From the NCBI RefSeq assembly GCF_006440775.1, contig NZ_VFTZ01000004.1, forward strand, positions 124,001 through 188,000: DNA of 64,000 bases, given 5' to 3'. The translations under genes were made by a program, and so were the position numbers. Source of the DNA: Mesorhizobium sp. B2-7-2. GTDB taxonomy: Bacteria > Pseudomonadota > Alphaproteobacteria > Rhizobiales > Rhizobiaceae. Positions 37,286-46,398 of this stretch are shown piece by piece (the first letter of the stretch is position 1; every line of letters begins with the position of its first letter). A model generated the notes under the pieces. It searched no databases. It was given only the letters and a program-made list of their open reading frames with translations, and was not told the origin of the DNA.

Positions 37286-38088
37286 GCCCCATTTCGGGCG
37301 TGGGCGTGTGGCGCGCGGGGAGGGCCAAAGCCGAGGCAAAGGACATGACCGGCTCTCATGCGGGCTCGAAGGGCTCCGCGTCGCGATTCTTGGCTGTGGC
37401 GCTTGGGCTTCTCGGCATTCTGGTGTTTCTCGGGCTCGGCGTCTGGCAGCTGGAAAGACGGGTCTGGAAGCTCGATCTGATCGCCCGCGTCGACCACCGC
37501 ATCCACGCTCCCGTCGTCGATGCGCCCGGTCCGCAGGACTGGAGCGGGTTCAGCGCGCCGGATCACGAATATCGCCATGTGCGGCTGGCCGGGCGCTGGC
37601 AGGGCGGCGCCAACACGCTGGTGCAGGCGGTGACCGAGCTTGGCGGCGGCTATTGGGTGCTGACGCCGATGCGCGACGACCGCGGTTTCACGGTCCTCAT
37701 CAACCGCGGCTTCATCCCGCAGGAGCGCAAGGTGGAGTTCGAGCGGGAGAAGGCCGCGCTCGCCGCGCCGGCGACGGTTGACGGGCTGCTGCGCATCAGC
37801 GAGCCCGGCGGCGGTTTCTTGCGCAGCAACGATCCGGTTGCCGATCGTTGGTATTCGCGCGACGTCGCGGCAATCGCCAAGGCGCGCGGCCTGGCGGATG
37901 TCGCGCCCTATTTCATCGATGCCGAGGCATCCGGCGCTGCTGGCTGGCCGCGCGGCGGGTTGACCGTCGTCACCTTCCGCAACAGCCATCTCGTCTATGC
38001 TTTGACTTGGTTTGCCCTGGCAGGGATGCTGGCGATGGCGCTTGCCAGCCAGGTCCTCGCCGGCCGCCGGAACTGGGATGTAGCGTGA
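37282..38088 (+). CDS. SURF1-family oxidase assembly protein
   Basis: 268 residues. Two membrane helices (about 37-55 and 240-260) enclose a periplasmic domain with the family landmarks LGLGVWQLERRVWKLDLI, VRLAGRW, GYWVLTPMRDDRGFTVLINRGFIP and HLVYALTWFALAG. SURF1 helps insert haem A into subunit I of oxidases. Paracoccus denitrificans has a second SURF1 (Surf1q) devoted to its ba3 quinol oxidase, which is the closest described parallel. The start codon overlaps the cyoD stop (ATGA) and the stop overlaps the kinase start (TGATG). No cyoE is present in the operon. Confidence 0.9.
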   Translation: MSPISGVGVWRAGRAKAEAKDMTGSHAGSKGSASRFLAVALGLLGILVFLGLGVWQLERRVWKLDLIARVDHRIHAPVVDAPGPQDWSGFSAPDHEYRHVRLAGRWQGGANTLVQAVTELGGGYWVLTPMRDDRGFTVLINRGFIPQERKVEFEREKAALAAPATVDGLLRISEPGGGFLRSNDPVADRWYSRDVAAIAKARGLADVAPYFIDAEASGAAGWPRGGLTVVTFRNSHLVYALTWFALAGMLAMALASQVLAGRRNWDVA

Positions 38089-39434
38089 TGAATATCGCGT
38101 GGCCCCATCACGACAAGCCGTTCCTGACGCTTCCTCCAACGCGGCAGGGAGGCGCAGCCTCGGATGCCGACGTCACGAACAGGAAGAACCTGCTCCTGCT
38201 CATCCAGCTGCGCTGGCTGGCGGTGGCGGGGCAGGTGCTGACCATCCTGGCCACGCAACACTGGTTCGCCATCCCGCTGCCGCTCGCCGAGATGGCGGGC
38301 GTGGTGCTTTTCCTCGTCGGCCTCAACATCTTCAGCCTGCTCGCCCTGCGCGGCAACCGCCGGATCTCCAACGCGCAGCTCCTCGTCGCGCTGATTTTCG
38401 ACATGGCGGCGCTGACGACGCAGCTCTACCTGAGCGGCGGCGTCTCGAATCCGTTCGTGTCGCTTTACCTGCTGCAGATCACGCTCGGCGCCGCGCTGCT
38501 GGCGCCATGGTCGACCTGGCTCCTGGTGGTGACGGCCTCTGCCTGCTTCGTCTTCCTCATCTTCGTTTTCCAGCCGATCGCCATTCCGCATCACGGCGGC
38601 AGCGACCTCCAGGCGCTGCATCTGCGCGGCATGTTCATCTGCTTCGTGCTCGCGGCGGGCCTGATCGTGATCTTCATGACGCGAATCAACCGCAACCTGC
38701 GCGAACGCGATGCCTATCTCGCCGACCTGCGCCAGCGTTCGGCCGAGGAAGATCACATCGTGCGCATGGGCCTGCTGGCCTCGGGTGCCGCGCATGAACT
38801 GGGCACACCGCTCTCGACAATATCGGTCATCCTGTCCGACTGGCGCCAGATGCGCGGCGTCAAGCGCAACCGCGAGCTTTCCGACGACGTGGCCGAGATG
38901 CAGGCGCAGATCGAACGCTGCAAAGGCATCGTCACGGGCATTCTCATGTCCTCCGGCCAGGCGCGGGGCGAGGGCACGATCCGCACCACGATCCGCAGCT
39001 TCCTCGACGATCTCGTCGAGGAATGGCGCGTCAGCCGTCAGCCTCTCAAGCTCGACTACAGCAACGGCTTCGAGCCGGACGAGCAGATCGTGTCCGACAC
39101 GGCGCTGAAGCAGGTGATCTTCAATGTGCTCGACAATGCGCAGGAAGCATCGCACGATTGGGTCGGCGTCACCGCCGGGCGGCAGGATGAGAAGCTGGTG
39201 CTCTCCGTCGAGGATCGCGGACCGGGTTTCGACAAGGATATCCTGGACGCGCTCGGCCAGCCCTATATGTCGAGCAAGGGGCGACCAGGCGGCGGCCTGG
39301 GCCTCTTCCTGGTGTTCAACGTGGTGCGCAAGCTTGGCGGCGACGTTTCGGCGCGCAACATGGCCGAGGGCGCCCGTGTTACCCTTTCGCTGCCGCTGGC
39401 GGCGCTGACCTATGGAGACGATCGTGAAATCTGA
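38088..39434 (+). CDS. RegB/PrrB/ActS-like redox sensor histidine kinase
   Basis: 448 residues. About six membrane segments (residues 38-195) contain GGVSNPF at 117-123, the GGxxNPF heptad that binds ubiquinone in RegB. The His box GAAHELGTPLSTIS (His236) is the RegB-specific form, and Cys278 in QIERCKGIV lies close to where RegB carries its redox cysteine. The ATPase domain has FNVLDNAQEAS, VEDRGPGFD and GGGLGLFLVFNVV. It overlaps the SURF1 stop by one base, so oxidase and sensor are made together. It probably reads the ubiquinol pool that the oxidase drains; inference from motif and position. Confidence 0.88.
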   Translation: MNIAWPHHDKPFLTLPPTRQGGAASDADVTNRKNLLLLIQLRWLAVAGQVLTILATQHWFAIPLPLAEMAGVVLFLVGLNIFSLLALRGNRRISNAQLLVALIFDMAALTTQLYLSGGVSNPFVSLYLLQITLGAALLAPWSTWLLVVTASACFVFLIFVFQPIAIPHHGGSDLQALHLRGMFICFVLAAGLIVIFMTRINRNLRERDAYLADLRQRSAEEDHIVRMGLLASGAAHELGTPLSTISVILSDWRQMRGVKRNRELSDDVAEMQAQIERCKGIVTGILMSSGQARGEGTIRTTIRSFLDDLVEEWRVSRQPLKLDYSNGFEPDEQIVSDTALKQVIFNVLDNAQEASHDWVGVTAGRQDEKLVLSVEDRGPGFDKDILDALGQPYMSSKGRPGGGLGLFLVFNVVRKLGGDVSARNMAEGARVTLSLPLAALTYGDDREI

Positions 39435-39957
39435 TCGATCCTTGTTCGTCGTCGAGGACGACGCGACCTTCGCGCGCACGCTCAAACGCTCGTTTGAAAA
39501 GCGCGACTACGACGTCGTGATCTGCCACGACCGCGAGGCGCTGCTGGTCGCGCTGGAAACGGCCGTCCCGGCCTACGCCGTCGTCGATCTCAAGCTCGGA
39601 TCGGGATCGGGTCTCGAATGCGTCAAGCTTCTCAGCGCCCGCAATCCATCGATGCGCATCGTCGTGCTGACGGGATTTGCCAGCATCGCCACGGCGGTCG
39701 AGGCGATCAAGCTCGGCGCCAGCTATTATCTGGCCAAGCCCGCCAACACCGATGACATCGAAGCCGCCTTCGGCCGCGCCGAGGGCGACGTTTCGGTGCC
39801 GCTCACCAGCCGCCCCACCTCGATCAAGAACCTCGAATGGGAGCGTATCCACGAAACGCTGGTCGAGACCGGCTTCAACATCTCCGAAACCGCGCGCCGG
39901 CTCGGCCTGCACCGGCGCACGCTTGCCCGCAAGCTCGAGAAGCGCGTGGTGCAGTAG
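39424..39957 (+). CDS. RegA/PrrA/ActR-like response regulator
   Basis: 177 residues from a GTG at 39424, which has GGAG six bases upstream; an ATG at 39412 would add four residues but lacks a ribosome binding site. Receiver domain with acidic pocket VVEDD, phospho-Asp55 in AVVDLKLGSGSGLE, and VLTGFASIATAVEAIKLGA. A proline-containing linker leads to a Fis-type helix-turn-helix at the C-terminus (NISETARRLGLHRRTLARKLEKR), the RegA/ActR arrangement. It overlaps the kinase gene. Likely targets include the cyo promoter region, but no binding consensus is clear enough to confirm this. Confidence 0.9.
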   Translation: MKSDRSLFVVEDDATFARTLKRSFEKRDYDVVICHDREALLVALETAVPAYAVVDLKLGSGSGLECVKLLSARNPSMRIVVLTGFASIATAVEAIKLGASYYLAKPANTDDIEAAFGRAEGDVSVPLTSRPTSIKNLEWERIHETLVETGFNISETARRLGLHRRTLARKLEKRVVQ

Positions 39958-39972
39958 GGCGCCGCACCAAGA

Positions 39973-40977
39973 TTATTCGCGAACGGCCACGGCCAGCACC
40001 GAGACGCAGTCGCCCGCCTTGACCAGGCCCGGGAAGTGACGCGCGGCGAGCAGCCCCGACATCCTTGCCCTGATCTCCTGCGGCGCCTGCCCGGTGCGCC
40101 CGACCGGATGGATGCGCGCGACAACCTGGCCGCTCTCCACAGGCTCGCCGAGGTCGACCATCGTCTCGATCATGCCGTCATCCTCGGCGAAGGCGAAGCA
40201 ATCACCCGACGGCATGTCCAGCCACTGAGTTCTGCCCTTCTCGACCGTACCATCGACGATGCCGGCGTGGCGGAGCACGTTGAGGATGCCGCGCCGGGCG
40301 ATCCGCACCGTCTCGGCGCGCGAGGTTCCGCCGCCGCCGAGTTCGGTGGTGACGAAGACCTTGCCCATCTCCTCGGCGGCCGTGTCATACATGCCGACCG
40401 CGTCGATCTCGGTCATGCGCATCGAGAACGGCGCCGAGAAAGCCTCGACGGCGGCGAAGGCCTTTTTCTCCTGCGCCTTGTCCGGCAACGTATGCGCCGC
40501 GCAGAACGGCACGAAGTCCAGCGTCTTTCCGCCGGAATGGAAGTCGAAGACGATGTCCGCGCGCGGCAGCAGCTCGCGCTGGAAATAGTCGGCGATCTTC
40601 TCGGTCACCGTGCCGTCCGGCCTGCCGGGGAAGGAACGGTTCATGTTGCCCTTGTCGATCGGCGAGGTGCGCGTGCCGGCCCGGAACGCCGGATAGTTCA
40701 TCGCCGGCACGATGATGACCGTGCCGGAGACATTTTTCGGATCGAGCGTGCGGGCGAGTTCGAAGAGCGCCAGCGGCCCCTCATATTCGTCGCCGTGATT
40801 GCCGCCGGTGAGCAGCGCCGTGGAGCCCTTGCCGTTGCGCACGACACAGACCGGGATCATCACCGATCCCCAGGCGGAATCGTCGCGGCTGTAGGGTAGG
40901 CGCAGGAAGCCGTGCTGGACGCCGTCGCGCTCGAAGTCGACGGTCGGCGCGATCGGCGAGGGACGCAAAGCGGACAT
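39973..40977 (-). CDS. doeB: N-alpha-acetyl-L-2,4-diaminobutyrate deacetylase
   Basis: 334-residue zinc hydrolase of the succinylglutamate desuccinylase/aspartoacylase family, called EutE in Sinorhizobium. It removes acetate from N-alpha-acetyl-diaminobutyrate, giving diaminobutyrate. Seen: the zinc motif GGNHGDEYEGP, PAMNYPAFRAGTR, NMNRSFPG and the second zinc-ligand segment FDFHSGGKTLDFVP, plus ELGGGGT near the active-site Glu. Last gene of the leftward ectoine operon, 4 bases after doeA; it converges with the response-regulator gene. Confidence 0.9.
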   Translation of the reverse strand: MSALRPSPIAPTVDFERDGVQHGFLRLPYSRDDSAWGSVMIPVCVVRNGKGSTALLTGGNHGDEYEGPLALFELARTLDPKNVSGTVIIVPAMNYPAFRAGTRTSPIDKGNMNRSFPGRPDGTVTEKIADYFQRELLPRADIVFDFHSGGKTLDFVPFCAAHTLPDKAQEKKAFAAVEAFSAPFSMRMTEIDAVGMYDTAAEEMGKVFVTTELGGGGTSRAETVRIARRGILNVLRHAGIVDGTVEKGRTQWLDMPSGDCFAFAEDDGMIETMVDLGEPVESGQVVARIHPVGRTGQAPQEIRARMSGLLAARHFPGLVKAGDCVSVLAVAVRE

Positions 40978-40981
40978 CGGC

Positions 40982-42160
40982 TCAGTCCTTCACGAACAGC
41001 TTGCGCGGCACGTTGGCCAGGCACTCGACGCCGGCGTCGGTGATCAGGATCGACTCGGTGATCTCCAACCCCATCGTCTCCAGCCACAGTCCGGTCATGA
41101 AATGGAAGGTCATGCCGGGCTTGAGCTCGGTGCGGTCGCCGGGGCGCAGGCTCATGGTGCGCTCGCCCCAGTCCGGCGGATACGAAAGACCGATCGAGTA
41201 GCCGGTGCGGTTGTCCTTGACGATGCCGTACTTTTTCAAGACGGCGAAGAAGGCATTGGCGATGTCCTCGCAGGCATTGCCCGGCTTGGCGGCGGCCAGA
41301 CCTGCTTCCATGCCCTCAAGTGTGGCCTTCTCGGCATCGAGGAATGCCTGCGTCGGCTTGCCGAGGAATACGGTGCGCGACAGCGGACAATGGTAGCGAT
41401 TGTAGCAGCCGGCGATCTCGAAGAACGTGCCTTCGTTCACCTTCATCGGCTTGTCGTCCCAGGTGAGATGCGGCGCCGAGGCGTCCGCTCCCGACGGCAA
41501 GAGCGGCACGATCGCCGGATAGTCGCCGCCGATGCCGGCGACGCCGCGCGTGCCGGCATCGTAGATCTCGGCGACCAAATCGCATTTGCGCATGCCGACT
41601 TCGATCTTGTCGACGATACGCTGGTGCATGGCCTCGACGATGCGAGCGGCGTTGCGCATATACTCGATCTCGGTCGGGCTTTTCACGGCGCGCTGCCAGT
41701 TCACCAGCGCTGTGGCATCGGCAAAGCGGGCATTGGGCAGGTGCTTCTGCAGCGCCGCGAAGGCTGCGGCCGAAAACCAGTAATTGTCCATCTCGACGCC
41801 GATGCTGAGCTTGTCCCAGCCGCGCTCGGCCAGCACGCTGGCGAGGTAATCCATCGGATGCCGCTCGGTCGACTGCACATAATTGTCGGCGTAGCCGATG
41901 ATGTCGTCATGCGCGAGATAGGCGGTGCGCTTGGCGCCGTTGGCGTCCTGGCCACGGCCGTACCAGACCGGCTCGCCGGAAGGCGGCACGATGACGGCCT
42001 GATGCACATAGAATGACCAACCGTCATAGCCTGTCAGCCAGGCCATGTTCGAGGGATCGCTGACGATCAGCAGATCGACGCCTTTAGCCTCCATGGCTTT
42101 TCGTGTCTTGGCGAGGCGCTCCGCATATTCGCCGCGCGAGAATTTCAAATTTGGCTGCAT
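40982..42160 (-). CDS. doeA: Ectoine hydrolase (M24 peptidase fold)
   Basis: 392 residues, also called EutD. It opens the ectoine ring to N-acetyl-diaminobutyrate. Pita-bread fold: N-terminal creatinase-like domain (YAERLAKTRKAMEAKGVDLLIVSDPSNMAWLTGYDGWSFY) and a C-terminal M24 domain (GIGGDYPAIVPLLPSGADASAPHLTW, TFFEIAGCYNRYHCPLSRTV, GYSIGLSYPPDWGERTMSL, TFHFMTGLW, ITESILIT). Several metal ligands of true aminopeptidases are changed, as is known for this enzyme group. GAGGAC lies just upstream of the ATG. Confidence 0.92.
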   Translation of the reverse strand: MQPNLKFSRGEYAERLAKTRKAMEAKGVDLLIVSDPSNMAWLTGYDGWSFYVHQAVIVPPSGEPVWYGRGQDANGAKRTAYLAHDDIIGYADNYVQSTERHPMDYLASVLAERGWDKLSIGVEMDNYWFSAAAFAALQKHLPNARFADATALVNWQRAVKSPTEIEYMRNAARIVEAMHQRIVDKIEVGMRKCDLVAEIYDAGTRGVAGIGGDYPAIVPLLPSGADASAPHLTWDDKPMKVNEGTFFEIAGCYNRYHCPLSRTVFLGKPTQAFLDAEKATLEGMEAGLAAAKPGNACEDIANAFFAVLKKYGIVKDNRTGYSIGLSYPPDWGERTMSLRPGDRTELKPGMTFHFMTGLWLETMGLEITESILITDAGVECLANVPRKLFVKD

Positions 42161-42196
42161 TTTGTTGTCCTCGTTTGTTGGGCCTGGCGGCCAGCA

Positions 42197-43189
42197 TCAA
42201 CTTTCGAAATCGAGCCCGGCATTGGCGGCGCGTGCACGGTCGCGAGCCAAAGTGGCGATTGCGGTGTCCTGCACGCCGGTGCCGGTGAGGTCGGCGATGG
42301 TGATGTCGCTGGCCGAGCGCCGTCCCGGCTTGCTGCCGGCGATGATCTGGCCGAGCTCCGTGACCTCGGCGTCGGCGGCGAAGACCGCCGCCTCGATGGC
42401 GTGATGGAGCTCGCCCAGGCGCCGCGTCTGCTTGGCGCTGTCGGCGACATAGAGATCGGCCATGCGCAGGATCGCCGGCGCGATCTCGTTCTTGTGCTCG
42501 GCGTCCGAGCCCATGGCGGTGATGTGCTGGCTGGCGGAGACGAAACCGGCCTTGATCAGCGGTTCGGTCGACGGCGTGGTGGTGACGATGATGTCGGCGC
42601 CCGCTGCCGCGTTCGCCGCATCCGGCTCCGCGCGCACGATGATGCCGAGCTTCTCGCGCAGGCGCGCGGCGGTGGCTTCAGCCTTGGCGGCGTCGCGCGC
42701 CCAGATGCGTGCCTCTGCGATCGGCCGGACCAAACGCAGAGCTTCGAGCTGCAGCCCAGCCTGCAGGCCGGCGCCGAAGATCGCGGCTACGCTTGAGTCT
42801 TGGCGCGACAAATGCCTGGCCGCGACTGCGCCGGCGGCGGCCGTGCGGATATCGGTCAGATAGCCATTGTCGAGCAGCAGCGCCTCGACCACGCCGGTTT
42901 TGGCCGAAAGCAACACCATCATGCCGCCGCCGCTCGGCAGGCCGAGCGTCGGATTGTCGAAGAAACCGGAGCTTATCTTGACGGCGAAACCGTCAATGCC
43001 CGGCACATAGGCGGACTTGACGTCGACCTCGCCCCGATGCTCGGGAATGTCGAGCCGCAGAATCGGGGGCATCGCCACCGGCAGCGTGGCCAAAGCGCGA
43101 AAAGCGTTCTCGACGCAGGCAACGGCGTCCAGATCTAGCGTCACGATCTTGCGCAGATCACTTTCGGTGAGAATGGTTATGCGGCTCAT
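42197..43189 (-). CDS. eutC: Ectoine utilisation protein EutC (ornithine cyclodeaminase family)
   Basis: 330 residues, Rossmann fold of the ornithine cyclodeaminase/mu-crystallin family. Seen: the substrate segment SAYVPGIDGFAVKISSGFFDNP, the GGMMVLLSAKTGVVEALLLDNGYLTDIRTAAAGAVAARHLS block, and the NAD motif AAIFGAGLQAGLQLEAL. With EutA and EutB it is thought to turn hydroxyectoine into ectoine, which DoeA can then hydrolyse; the chemistry of each step is less certain. It overlaps eutB by 4 bases (ATGA). Confidence 0.9.
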   Translation of the reverse strand: MSRITILTESDLRKIVTLDLDAVACVENAFRALATLPVAMPPILRLDIPEHRGEVDVKSAYVPGIDGFAVKISSGFFDNPTLGLPSGGGMMVLLSAKTGVVEALLLDNGYLTDIRTAAAGAVAARHLSRQDSSVAAIFGAGLQAGLQLEALRLVRPIAEARIWARDAAKAEATAARLREKLGIIVRAEPDAANAAAGADIIVTTTPSTEPLIKAGFVSASQHITAMGSDAEHKNEIAPAILRMADLYVADSAKQTRRLGELHHAIEAAVFAADAEVTELGQIIAGSKPGRRSASDITIADLTGTGVQDTAIATLARDRARAANAGLDFES

Positions 43190-44184
43190 GCTGCGCGCTC
43201 CGCGATTGTCTCGCCGCAGACGATGCGGCGGTGCAGGTCCATGTCGATGTTCTTGCCGGAGAGGATGAGAACAGTGGGGCCGTTCACTTCGACCTTGCCG
43301 GCAAGCAGCGCGCCTATGCCGACGGCGCCAGCGCCTTCGACGATCTCACGCTCCTCTTCATACGCATGGCGGATGCCGGCCGCGATCTCCTCCTCCGAAA
43401 GCAGCACGACGTCGTCGAGCAGTCCCCGGCACATGGCAAAGGTCAGCCGGTTGTCGAGCCCGATGCCGCCGCCGAGCGAATCCGCCAGCGTCGGCAGTTC
43501 CTCGACCTGCACCGGCCGGCCGGCGTCGAGGCTGGCCTTCATCGCAGCGCCGCGCGCCATCGAGATGCCGATGACTTTGGTGCGCGGGCTCACGCCTTTG
43601 ACGGCGGCCGCAACACCGGCCGCCAGCCCGCCGCCGGAGAGCGGCACCAGCACGGCCGCGGCATCCGGCACCTGCTCCATGATCTCCAATCCGAGCGTGC
43701 CTTGCCCGGCGACAATGTCGGGATGGTCGAAGGGCGGCAGCATGACCAGCCCTTCTTCCGCCACCAGCCTGTCGACTTCCTGCTGGGCGTCGTCCTGGCT
43801 GTTGCCGACGATGCGGATATCCGCGCCGAGGCGGCGGATGGCGTCGAGCTTGTTTTCCGGCACCAGCCTAGACATGCAGATCACCGCGCGGATGCCTTCG
43901 AGCTTCGCCGCATGCGCCAGCGCGCGGCCGTGATTGCCGGTCGAGGCGGCGACGACGCCGCGCGATTTTTCTTCCGCGCTCAATGCTGCGATCGCATTGG
44001 AAGCGCCGCGCAGCTTGAACGCGCCGGTGGTCTGGTGATGCTCCAGCTTGAGATGAACAGGACGGCCCGCGCGGTCCGAGAGGCTTTGCGACAGCACAAT
44101 AGGTGTCCGCTCGACCTTGCCTGCAATGCGCTCGCGCGCCGCGCGAATATGCTGAAGCTCAACAATCATTTCGATCACGGACAT
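43186..44184 (-). CDS. eutB: Hydroxyectoine utilisation dehydratase EutB
   Basis: 332-residue fold-type II PLP enzyme of the threonine/serine dehydratase family. Seen: the PLP lysine Lys57 in TTGAFKLRGASNAI, the ASTGNHGRALAHAAKL cofactor-phosphate segment, the VPLSGGGLAAGVAAAVKG glycine loop and DSLGGGIGLDNRLTF. No regulatory ACT domain follows, so it is a short catabolic form. The ATG at 44184 is five bases after the eutA stop; a second ATG at 44169 is possible. Expected to act on hydroxyectoine-derived material with EutA and EutC. Confidence 0.9.
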   Translation of the reverse strand: MSVIEMIVELQHIRAARERIAGKVERTPIVLSQSLSDRAGRPVHLKLEHHQTTGAFKLRGASNAIAALSAEEKSRGVVAASTGNHGRALAHAAKLEGIRAVICMSRLVPENKLDAIRRLGADIRIVGNSQDDAQQEVDRLVAEEGLVMLPPFDHPDIVAGQGTLGLEIMEQVPDAAAVLVPLSGGGLAAGVAAAVKGVSPRTKVIGISMARGAAMKASLDAGRPVQVEELPTLADSLGGGIGLDNRLTFAMCRGLLDDVVLLSEEEIAAGIRHAYEEEREIVEGAGAVGIGALLAGKVEVNGPTVLILSGKNIDMDLHRRIVCGETIAERAA

Positions 44185-44189
44185 TTCGT

Positions 44190-44975
44190 TCACTGGGCCA
44201 GCGGCTTCGTCCACAGCCGGCCGAATTCGGGCCGGGGCGTTTCGTCGCCGCACAGCCGCAGGCAGTTCCAGGCGCTGGCCTGGTTGCTGGTGACGACCGG
44301 ACGTCCGATCGCCTCCTCCATGCCGGGAACCGCCAGTGCGGCGCGCAACGCGGTGCATGAGACGAACAGCGCATCGGCCTGCGGATGGGTGACGTTGCGC
44401 GCCAGCTCGACCAGGGACGCCGGCGTGATGCGCGCCATCTCGCGGTCGTCCTCGAAACCGAGGCAGGTGAAGCTTTGGATATCGAAGCCGTGCGCGGCGA
44501 AATAGGCGGCCATCGGCCGGCTGGTCTCGACGGTGTAAGGAGTCAGGATGCTGATACGCTTCACCCCGAACGCGTTCAGGCCGCGCACGCCGGCCATCGG
44601 CGGGGTGACGACGGGCACGCCGGGCTTGGCTGCATGGATCGCCTGCTCGATCTCGGCGTCGCCGATCACCACCGACGCAGAGGTGCACGAGTAGCATATC
44701 GCATCGAGCGGCTCGTCCGGCAGGATGAGCGCCGCGCCCGCCGAAAGCGACGGCTGCATCTTGCGCAGATTATCCGGCGTCGTCGGATTGGCGTAGGGAA
44801 TGCGCGCGACATAGACGCCGATCCGCTCGCTCGCCACCATGCGGCGGAAATCCACTTCGCTGGTGTGGTCGGTCGCAAGCGCGATCAGGCCGACGCGCTT
44901 TTCCAGCGGACGCGAGTCCAGCGCAGGACGCGCCGTTTCGAGGCGGATGTCGGGCAATGGGTTCATGACTTTCAT
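44190..44975 (-). CDS. eutA: Ectoine utilisation protein EutA (Asp/Glu racemase family)
   Basis: 261 residues. Belongs to the aspartate/glutamate/hydantoin racemase or maleate isomerase fold with two active-site cysteines, one in ICYSCTSASVVIG and one in LFVSCTALRA. Also PPMAGVRGLNAFGVKRISILTPY and TSNQASAWNCLRLCG. The ATG at 44975 has AGGA about 10 bases upstream and overlaps the ehuD stop by 4 bases. A role in inverting hydroxyectoine stereochemistry is plausible but not shown by the sequence. Confidence 0.9.
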   Translation of the reverse strand: MKVMNPLPDIRLETARPALDSRPLEKRVGLIALATDHTSEVDFRRMVASERIGVYVARIPYANPTTPDNLRKMQPSLSAGAALILPDEPLDAICYSCTSASVVIGDAEIEQAIHAAKPGVPVVTPPMAGVRGLNAFGVKRISILTPYTVETSRPMAAYFAAHGFDIQSFTCLGFEDDREMARITPASLVELARNVTHPQADALFVSCTALRAALAVPGMEEAIGRPVVTSNQASAWNCLRLCGDETPRPEFGRLWTKPLAQ

Positions 44976-45631
44976 CTTTCGATCCTGCCGTAGCGATGCT
45001 CCAGCCAGCGCAACAGCACAACGGAGCAGAGGCTGATGACAAGGAAGAAGGCGCCGACCAACGTCATCGGTTCGATGTAGCGGTAATAGGTGTTGGCGAC
45101 GCTCTTGGCCTGGTTCATCAGTTCCAGCACGGTGATCGCCGACAGCAGCGGCGTCTCCTTGAACATGGCGATGAAATAGTTGGCCAGGGCCGGGATCATC
45201 GGCGGAATCGCCTGCGGCAGGATGATATGCGTCCAGGTGTGGCGCCCACCCAGATTGCAAGCCTTGGCAGCTTCCCACTGGCCGCGCGGCACATTGTCGA
45301 TGCCGGCGCGGTAAACCTCGGCCGTGTAGGTGCCGTAATGCAGGCCGAGCCCGATGACGCCCGCTACCAGCGGCGGCAGCAGGATGCCGATGTCGGGCAG
45401 CACGTAGAAGATGAAATAGAGCTGCACCAGGAGCGGCGTGCCGCGGATGAACTCGGCGAACCAGCCGACGCTGCGCGCGACGATGCGGTTCTCCGAGCGC
45501 CGCGCCAGCGCGATCCCAAGCCCCACGATCGCCGCCAGGACCGAGCCGAGCACCGTCGCCAGGATCGTGATCTTCACCCCCTGGATCAGGGTCGGCATGA
45601 TCTCCCAGACGAAGTTCCAATCCCAATCCAT
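44972..45631 (-). CDS. ehuD: Ectoine/hydroxyectoine ABC transporter permease EhuD
   Basis: 219-residue inner-membrane permease of the polar-amino-acid (HisM/GlnP) family with about five helices. Seen: GVKITILATVLGSVLAAIVG near the N-terminus, EFIRGTPLLVQLYFIFYVLP, and the ATPase-contact EAAKACNLGGRHTWTHIILPQAIPPMIPALANYFIAMFKETPL. The ATG at 45631 shares one base with the ehuC stop (TGATG). A much longer upstream frame is only the shadow of ehuC. Confidence 0.92.
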   Translation of the reverse strand: MDWDWNFVWEIMPTLIQGVKITILATVLGSVLAAIVGLGIALARRSENRIVARSVGWFAEFIRGTPLLVQLYFIFYVLPDIGILLPPLVAGVIGLGLHYGTYTAEVYRAGIDNVPRGQWEAAKACNLGGRHTWTHIILPQAIPPMIPALANYFIAMFKETPLLSAITVLELMNQAKSVANTYYRYIEPMTLVGAFFLVISLCSVVLLRWLEHRYGRIER

Positions 45632-46290
45632 CAGACGCGCACTCCGTCTAGGCCGCGCGCCATGCGGCGCTCCAGCGTGCGAATGCCCCACGAGATGATC
45701 AGCGCCAGCGCGAAATAGATGACGAGAACGGAGAGGAAGGGCATCAACGTGCTGCCGGTCTGCGAGCGCACCACCTGCGCCTGGAAGGTCAGGTCGGCAA
45801 GCGAGATCAGCGACACGACCGAGGTTGCCTTGAGCAGCTCGATCGCGTTGTTGCCGAAGGTAGGCAGCATGACCAGCAGCGCCTGCGGCAGGATCACATA
45901 GCGCATGCCTTGCCAGCGGCCGAGATTGAGCGCCGTGCAGGCCTCGTATTGCTCGCGGCCGACCGACAGTATGGCGCCGCGCACGACTTCCGCCGCGTAG
46001 GCGCCGACATTCAAGCCCAGCGCCAGCACGCCGGCCTGCAGCGGCGTCAGCGACAGGCCGGCAAAAGGCAGCACGAAATAGGCCCAGAACAGTTGCACGA
46101 AAATCGAGGTGCCGCGGAAGAATTCGATGTAGGTCGTCGCCAATGCGCGGATGATGAAGAAGCGCGACACGCGTCCCATTCCGGCCAGGAAGGCCATGAT
46201 CAGCGCAAGCACCGACCCCATCAGCGTCAGCTCGATGGTGACAAGCGCTCCCTGCAATATCAGGCCGAGATAGCCGGACCACTGGGTCAT
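45631..46290 (-). CDS. ehuC: Ectoine/hydroxyectoine ABC transporter permease EhuC
   Basis: 219-residue partner permease. Seen: GALVTIELTLMGSVLALIMAFLAG, EFFRGTSIFVQLFWAYFVLP and the EAA-loop segment EACTALNLGRWQGMRYVILPQALLVMLPTFGNNAIELLKATSVV. The ATG at 46290 (MTQWSGYLG) is used; an ATG 15 codons upstream would add a Cys/Lys-rich tail unlike the family. It follows ehuB after a 210-base gap with a strong repeat hairpin, the largest gap within the operon. Confidence 0.9.
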   Translation of the reverse strand: MTQWSGYLGLILQGALVTIELTLMGSVLALIMAFLAGMGRVSRFFIIRALATTYIEFFRGTSIFVQLFWAYFVLPFAGLSLTPLQAGVLALGLNVGAYAAEVVRGAILSVGREQYEACTALNLGRWQGMRYVILPQALLVMLPTFGNNAIELLKATSVVSLISLADLTFQAQVVRSQTGSTLMPFLSVLVIYFALALIISWGIRTLERRMARGLDGVRV

Positions 46291-46398
46291 AAAACTAGAA
46301 GTTTCCCAACATTTGATGTGCTTGGCGCCTACCATCGACAGGGAGATGCCGGTTTACCCTCCGTAGCTGCAGCGCAGCTGCTGCGTAGGATGGGCAGG

